Shown piece by piece: positions 7,537-10,645 of a stretch of 10,645 bases of DNA. The position numbers were made by a program, and so were the translations under genes. This DNA is from Candidatus Rokuibacteriota bacterium. Lineage in GTDB: Bacteria > Methylomirabilota > Methylomirabilia > Rokubacteriales > CSP1-6. The stretch covers positions 1 to 10,645 of the forward strand of contig JACORX010000138.1 of the NCBI GenBank assembly GCA_016179165.1. The letters are read 5' to 3'. Numbering within the stretch: position 1 is the first letter of the stretch; each line of letters opens with the position of its first letter. Under the pieces are notes generated by a model. That model was not told where the DNA came from. It did not search any database and worked only from the letters and a program-made list of their open reading frames with translations.

Positions 7537-8806
7537 CCTGATCGGTCTCGAGCTCGCGAGCCTGGGCGTGCTCGTGCTCCTCTCCGCCCTCCTCACCGGC
7601 GCCGAGGCGGCCTATTTCTCGCTCGGGCGCGCGCGGCTCAAGCGGCTGGCCGAGGAGCAGGGCCCCGAGCGGGGCCTGCTCGTGCCGCTCCTCACGCGCC
7701 CTCACGAGCTTCTCGTCACGCTCCTGGTCGGCATCACCCTCGTCAACATCGCCGCCTCGGCGCTCGCCGCGACGATGGCCGCCAAGCTCTTCGGCCCCGC
7801 GGGCCTGGCCGTCGCCATCGGCGCGATGACGGTGCTCCTCGTGGTCTTCGGCGAGGTACTGCCGATGACGCTTGCCGTGGAGCACCCGGAGCGATATTCC
7901 GCCTGGGTCAGCCGGCCTGTCGCCTGGCTGTCGGCTCTGCTCTGGCCCGTACGCGCCATATTGAACGGGCTCACCGCCGTGACGTTGCGCTTCGTCGGAT
8001 CTTCGCTGAAACAGGGCGAGCCCGAGATCTCGGAGGCCGAGCTGCGCACGCTCGTGGACGTGGGCGCGCGCGAAGGCGTGGTGGACCGCACCGAGCGCGA
8101 GATGATCCACAAGGTCTACGAGCTCGAGGACACGCTGGTGCGCGAGGTGATGGTGCCGAGGCCGGACATGTTCTGCCTGGACGTGGCGACTCCACCCACC
8201 GAGATCCTTCCCCTCCTGCGCGACCAGCTTCACTCGCGCGTGCCGGTCTTCGAGGAGACGGTGGACCAGATCGTCGGCGTCCTCTACACCAAGGACCTCC
8301 TGCCCCACCTGCGCGGCCTGCCCGGGGACTTCGAACTGCGATCGCGCCTGCACCCGCCCTACTTCGTGCCGGAGTCCAAGCGCGCCGACGCGCTGCTGCG
8401 CGAGTTCCAGGCCAAGAAGCTCCACCAGGCCATCGTCGTGGACGAGTACGGCGGCACGGCCGGCCTTGTCACGCTCGAGGACCTGCTCGAGGAGCTGGTG
8501 GGCGAGATCCGCGACGAGTTCGACGAGGAGGAGCGGCTCATCCAGAAGGTGGACGCCGCGACCTACCGAGTCTCGGGCAAGCTGCCCATCGACGAGCTCA
8601 ATGCCGCCATGGGCCTCCGCCTGCCCAATGAATCCTTCGACACGGTAGGCGGCTGGGTGCTCGACCTCTTTGGCCGCGTGCCGCACCGGGGCGAGAAGGC
8701 GGAGACCGGCGAGGTGAGCGTGTCCGTCGAGAAGGTCCAGCGTACGCGAGTGGTCGAGGTGCTGGTGAAGCTCAAGCACCGTGCCGGCGGGAGCCGCGCG
8801 GCATGA
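7529..8806 (+). CDS. CNNM/CorC-type membrane transporter with CBS pair, copy 1 (425 aa)
   Basis: Member of the HlyC/CorC (UPF0053, CNNM) family, dimeric membrane proteins linked to Mg2+/Co2+ efflux. Layout: CNNM/DUF21 membrane domain (about 1-160, hydrophobic segments near 8-30, 61-85, 93-118 and 126-150), acidic helical bundle with ISEAELRTLV (167-176), CBS pair (about 205-330) with the ATP-site sequence DEYGGTAGLVTLED (305-318), and a C-terminal CorC_HlyC domain (about 343-418). Ser19 (LLSALLTGAEAA), Asn73 (LVGITLVNIAAS) and Glu109 (FGEVLP) match conserved polar positions of the ion pathway. The usual GE-[VI]-P-K lysine is Met113 (FGEVLPMTLA). The start is GTG 7529, overlapping thiL by 8 nt; the next in-frame starts are well inside the domain. 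The stop overlaps the second copy by 4 nt. The old 'hemolysin' name of the family should not be taken literally. Confidence 0.92.
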   Translation: MDSLIGLELASLGVLVLLSALLTGAEAAYFSLGRARLKRLAEEQGPERGLLVPLLTRPHELLVTLLVGITLVNIAASALAATMAAKLFGPAGLAVAIGAMTVLLVVFGEVLPMTLAVEHPERYSAWVSRPVAWLSALLWPVRAILNGLTAVTLRFVGSSLKQGEPEISEAELRTLVDVGAREGVVDRTEREMIHKVYELEDTLVREVMVPRPDMFCLDVATPPTEILPLLRDQLHSRVPVFEETVDQIVGVLYTKDLLPHLRGLPGDFELRSRLHPPYFVPESKRADALLREFQAKKLHQAIVVDEYGGTAGLVTLEDLLEELVGEIRDEFDEEERLIQKVDAATYRVSGKLPIDELNAAMGLRLPNESFDTVGGWVLDLFGRVPHRGEKAETGEVSVSVEKVQRTRVVEVLVKLKHRAGGSRAA

Positions 8807-10044
8807 TTTATATCTGGGCCATCGGCTTAGCGGTGCTCGTGACGGCCCTGCTCTCCGCGGCCGAGATGGCCTTCATCGCGGCGAACCGGGTGCGGATGCG
8901 CCACCTGGCCGAGACCGGCGACGCCACGGCGGTGCGCTACCTCGAGGCGTTCCGCCATCCTGAGCGCATGCTGTCGACGGCCATGATGGGCGTCACCATG
9001 GCCCACATCGCGGCGTCCTCCCTCGCCACGTGGGCCCTCATTCCCGTGGCGGGCGGCTGGGCAGCCTTCCTCGTCACGGTGACCCTCGTGCCGGTCATGC
9101 TGATTTTCGGAGAGGTCATTCCCAAGACCGCGGCGCGCGAGTGGGCCACGGCGCTGATCCGGCGTCTCTTCCCGGTGCTCGAGATGGCGACCGTGGTCCT
9201 GGCGCCGGTGACCTGGGGGGCGAGGGCACTGGTCGGCGGGGCGCTCCAGACGATCGGCCTGCGCAGCGCGACCACCAGGCAGTTCGTCTCCCGCGAAGAG
9301 CTCAAGCTCCTCCTGCAGCTCGAGCCCACGGAGGCCGACGTCACCTCGTCCGAGGCCGAGATGATCGACAAGATCTTCGAGCTGGGCGACACGGCTGTGC
9401 GGGAGATCATGGTGCCGCTCGTCGACGTGGCCGCCCTGCCCGAGGACGCCACCCCCGACGACGCGATCCGCCTCATTCAGGAGCGCGGTTACTCGCGCAT
9501 CCCCGTCTACACCGACCGAGAGCTCAACGTCGTGGGCGTCGTCACGGCGATGGATCTCCTGCGGCGGGGGGCGGAGGCGCCCGATCTCAAGACGTTGATG
9601 CGGCCGGCCACATACGCGCCGGAGACGAAGCGGATCGACGAGCTCTTGACCGAGTTGCAGAAGGGACGCGTCCAGCTCGCGGTCGTGGTAGATGAGTACG
9701 GCGGCGCCGTCGGGATCGTGACGGTGGAGGACATCGTCGAGCAGATCGTGGGCGAGATCCAGGACGAGCATGACCGGACGCCGGCCATGGTGGAACGGCT
9801 GCCGGATGGCAGCTATCGCGTGTCCGGGCGGGAGCGGGTCGAGGAGCTCAATGATGCCCTCGACTGGAGCCTGCCCACGGGCGACTTCGAGACAGTGGCG
9901 GGGCTCGTCCTGGCAACGGTGCACCGCCTCCCGCTCGTCGGCGAGGAGTTCCAGGTCGGCCGCCACACCTTCACTGTCCTCGAGGCCGACCCGCGCCGCA
10001 TCCTCACGGTGCGCATCACCCCGCCCGCAGGCTCGGCGGGCTAA
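8803..10044 (+). CDS. CNNM/CorC-type membrane transporter with CBS pair, copy 2 (413 aa)
   Basis: A second HlyC/CorC-family protein, directly after the first and overlapping it by ATGA. It has the same order: membrane domain (about 1-150), acidic helix bundle with FVSREELKLLLQ (161-172), CBS pair (about 200-325) with DEYGGAVGIVTVED (297-310), and CorC_HlyC domain (about 330-408). Conserved positions include Ser18 (LLSAAEMAF) and FGEVIPKTAA (102-111) with the lysine intact. The second motif reads MGVTMAHIAAS, with His68 where the first copy and most relatives have Asn. The two copies are clearly paralogous but well diverged, so the duplication is old. CBS pairs of this family bind ATP-Mg and gate transport. 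Copies encoded back to back may form homodimers or a heterodimer; the latter is inference. Confidence 0.92.
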   Translation: MIYIWAIGLAVLVTALLSAAEMAFIAANRVRMRHLAETGDATAVRYLEAFRHPERMLSTAMMGVTMAHIAASSLATWALIPVAGGWAAFLVTVTLVPVMLIFGEVIPKTAAREWATALIRRLFPVLEMATVVLAPVTWGARALVGGALQTIGLRSATTRQFVSREELKLLLQLEPTEADVTSSEAEMIDKIFELGDTAVREIMVPLVDVAALPEDATPDDAIRLIQERGYSRIPVYTDRELNVVGVVTAMDLLRRGAEAPDLKTLMRPATYAPETKRIDELLTELQKGRVQLAVVVDEYGGAVGIVTVEDIVEQIVGEIQDEHDRTPAMVERLPDGSYRVSGRERVEELNDALDWSLPTGDFETVAGLVLATVHRLPLVGEEFQVGRHTFTVLEADPRRILTVRITPPAGSAG

Positions 10045-10056
10045 ACCTCTAACTGC

Positions 10057-10062
10057 GGGAGG
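10057..10062 (+). promoter_or_regulatory. Ribosome-binding site of the dienelactone-hydrolase-family gene
   Basis: GGGAGG, ending 10 nt before the ATG at 10073. It supports that start, although in-frame ATGs at 10082 and 10085 remain possible. Confidence 0.6.
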
Positions 10063-10072
10063 TCCCTACCCT

Positions 10073-10645
10073 ATGGCCGGCATGATGGTTCAGTTTCCCA
10101 GCAACGGGCATACGACCGATGGTTACCTCGCGGCGCCGACATCCGGCAAGGGGCCGGGCGTGCTGGTGATCCAGGAGTGGTGGGGGCTGGTTCCGCACAT
10201 CAAGGCGGTGTGCGACCGCTTCGCCGCGGCGGGCTTCTCCGCGCTGGCGCCCGACATGTACCACGGCAAGACGGCCAGCGAGCCCGACGGCGCGGGCAAG
10301 CTCTTCATGGCGCTCAACATCGAGCAGGCCGAGAAGGACCTGCGCGGGGCGGCCACGTACCTGGCGGGCCATACCTCCACGGCCAAGCTCGGCGCGGTCG
10401 GCTTCTGCATGGGCGGCCAGCTCGCGCTCTTCGCCGGCTGTACGAATGCGTCCATCGGCGCCGTGGTCGACTTCTACGGCATCCACCCCAACGTCAAGCC
10501 AGACTACGCGAAGCTCTCGGGCCCGGTGCTCGGGCTCTTCGCCGAGAAAGACGGGTTTGTCAATCCCGACGTCGCGCGGGGGGTCGAGGCGGCCATCAAG
10601 AAAGCGGGCAAGGCTGTCGAGATCCACATGTACCCGGGCGTGGAC
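10073..10645 (+). CDS. Dienelactone hydrolase family protein, 3' end outside window (191 aa seen)
   Basis: The frame is open to the window edge. It is an alpha/beta-hydrolase of the dienelactone hydrolase family (PF01738), cytosolic with no signal peptide. Visible features: E35 in VIQEWWGL, the Glu that interacts with the nucleophile in characterised enzymes; the nucleophile elbow GFCMGG with C112; and the triad Asp D160 in LFAEKDGFV. The sequence ends at MYPGVD, where family members continue into the triad His (PGxxHAF pattern), so that His should lie within the first few codons beyond 10645. About 30-50 residues are probably missing. Known members hydrolyse dienelactone in chlorocatechol breakdown, but most genomic homologues, as here without degradation genes nearby, have unknown substrates. 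It lies 28 nt after the second CNNM gene and may be cotranscribed. The start is ATG 10073, with GGGAGG 10 nt upstream. Confidence 0.9.
   Translation, partial: MAGMMVQFPSNGHTTDGYLAAPTSGKGPGVLVIQEWWGLVPHIKAVCDRFAAAGFSALAPDMYHGKTASEPDGAGKLFMALNIEQAEKDLRGAATYLAGHTSTAKLGAVGFCMGGQLALFAGCTNASIGAVVDFYGIHPNVKPDYAKLSGPVLGLFAEKDGFVNPDVARGVEAAIKKAGKAVEIHMYPGVD

Noticed and set aside
7526..9966. Long minus-strand frames (417 and 379 codons) opposite the two CNNM genes
   Set aside because: Both start with Leu/His/Asp-rich low-complexity sequence and mirror conserved genes on the other strand.
7529..10044. Hemolysin function for the two CorC/HlyC-type proteins
   Set aside because: The name is historical. 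The CNNM membrane domain plus CBS pair points to divalent cation transport.
10057..10066. Palindrome GGGAGGTCCC between the second CNNM gene and the hydrolase gene
   Set aside because: Only 4-bp arms with a 2-nt centre, too small for a terminator, with no T-run; the GGGAGG is better explained as a ribosome-binding site.

Overview
The window is GC-rich bacterial chromosome with densely packed genes, many of them joined by 1-8 nt stop/start overlaps. Nothing in it fixes the taxon. The very high third-position GC, the roadblock/response-regulator pair and the metabolic gene order would fit an uncultured Gram-negative lineage such as Rokubacteria/Methylomirabilota or a deltaproteobacterium; this is a guess from style. 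I see no rRNA, tRNA, CRISPR array, insertion sequence or phage gene.

Left part, minus strand (3123 down to 78): a probable three-gene unit. It begins with a receiver domain fused to a roadblock/LC7-like domain. A translationally coupled 667-residue protein follows (TGATG junction), with four N-terminal membrane segments, a long Pro/Ala-rich linker, a tandemly duplicated ~50-residue module and two C-terminal domains that look like roadblock/LC7 folds. The last gene encodes a 71-residue basic protein of unknown function. This is the least ordinary part of the window. It looks like a phosphorylation-controlled roadblock signalling module anchored at the membrane, with no small GTPase in view.

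Middle: a ~180 bp divergent intergenic region (3124-3303) must hold the promoters for both directions. It contains a nested inverted repeat (3152-3188) in the presumed leader of the response-regulator gene. I could not pick out convincing -35/-10 boxes.

Right part, plus strand (3304 to the window edge): eight genes read in one direction with gaps of at most 28 nt. They are a five-helix membrane protein of the MscS-associated conserved-TM-helix type without the channel beta-domain, a thioredoxin with a CQPC active site, trpE and trpG (anthranilate synthase), thiL (thiamine-phosphate kinase), two consecutive CNNM/CorC-type membrane transporters with CBS pairs, and a dienelactone-hydrolase-family enzyme cut by the window end. 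The spacing suggests one transcript or a few nested ones. The functions (redox, tryptophan, thiamine diphosphate, divalent cation export) are housekeeping and do not form one pathway. ThiL and CNNM/CorC proteins are both linked to Mg2+, and so is anthranilate synthase, but this may be coincidence.
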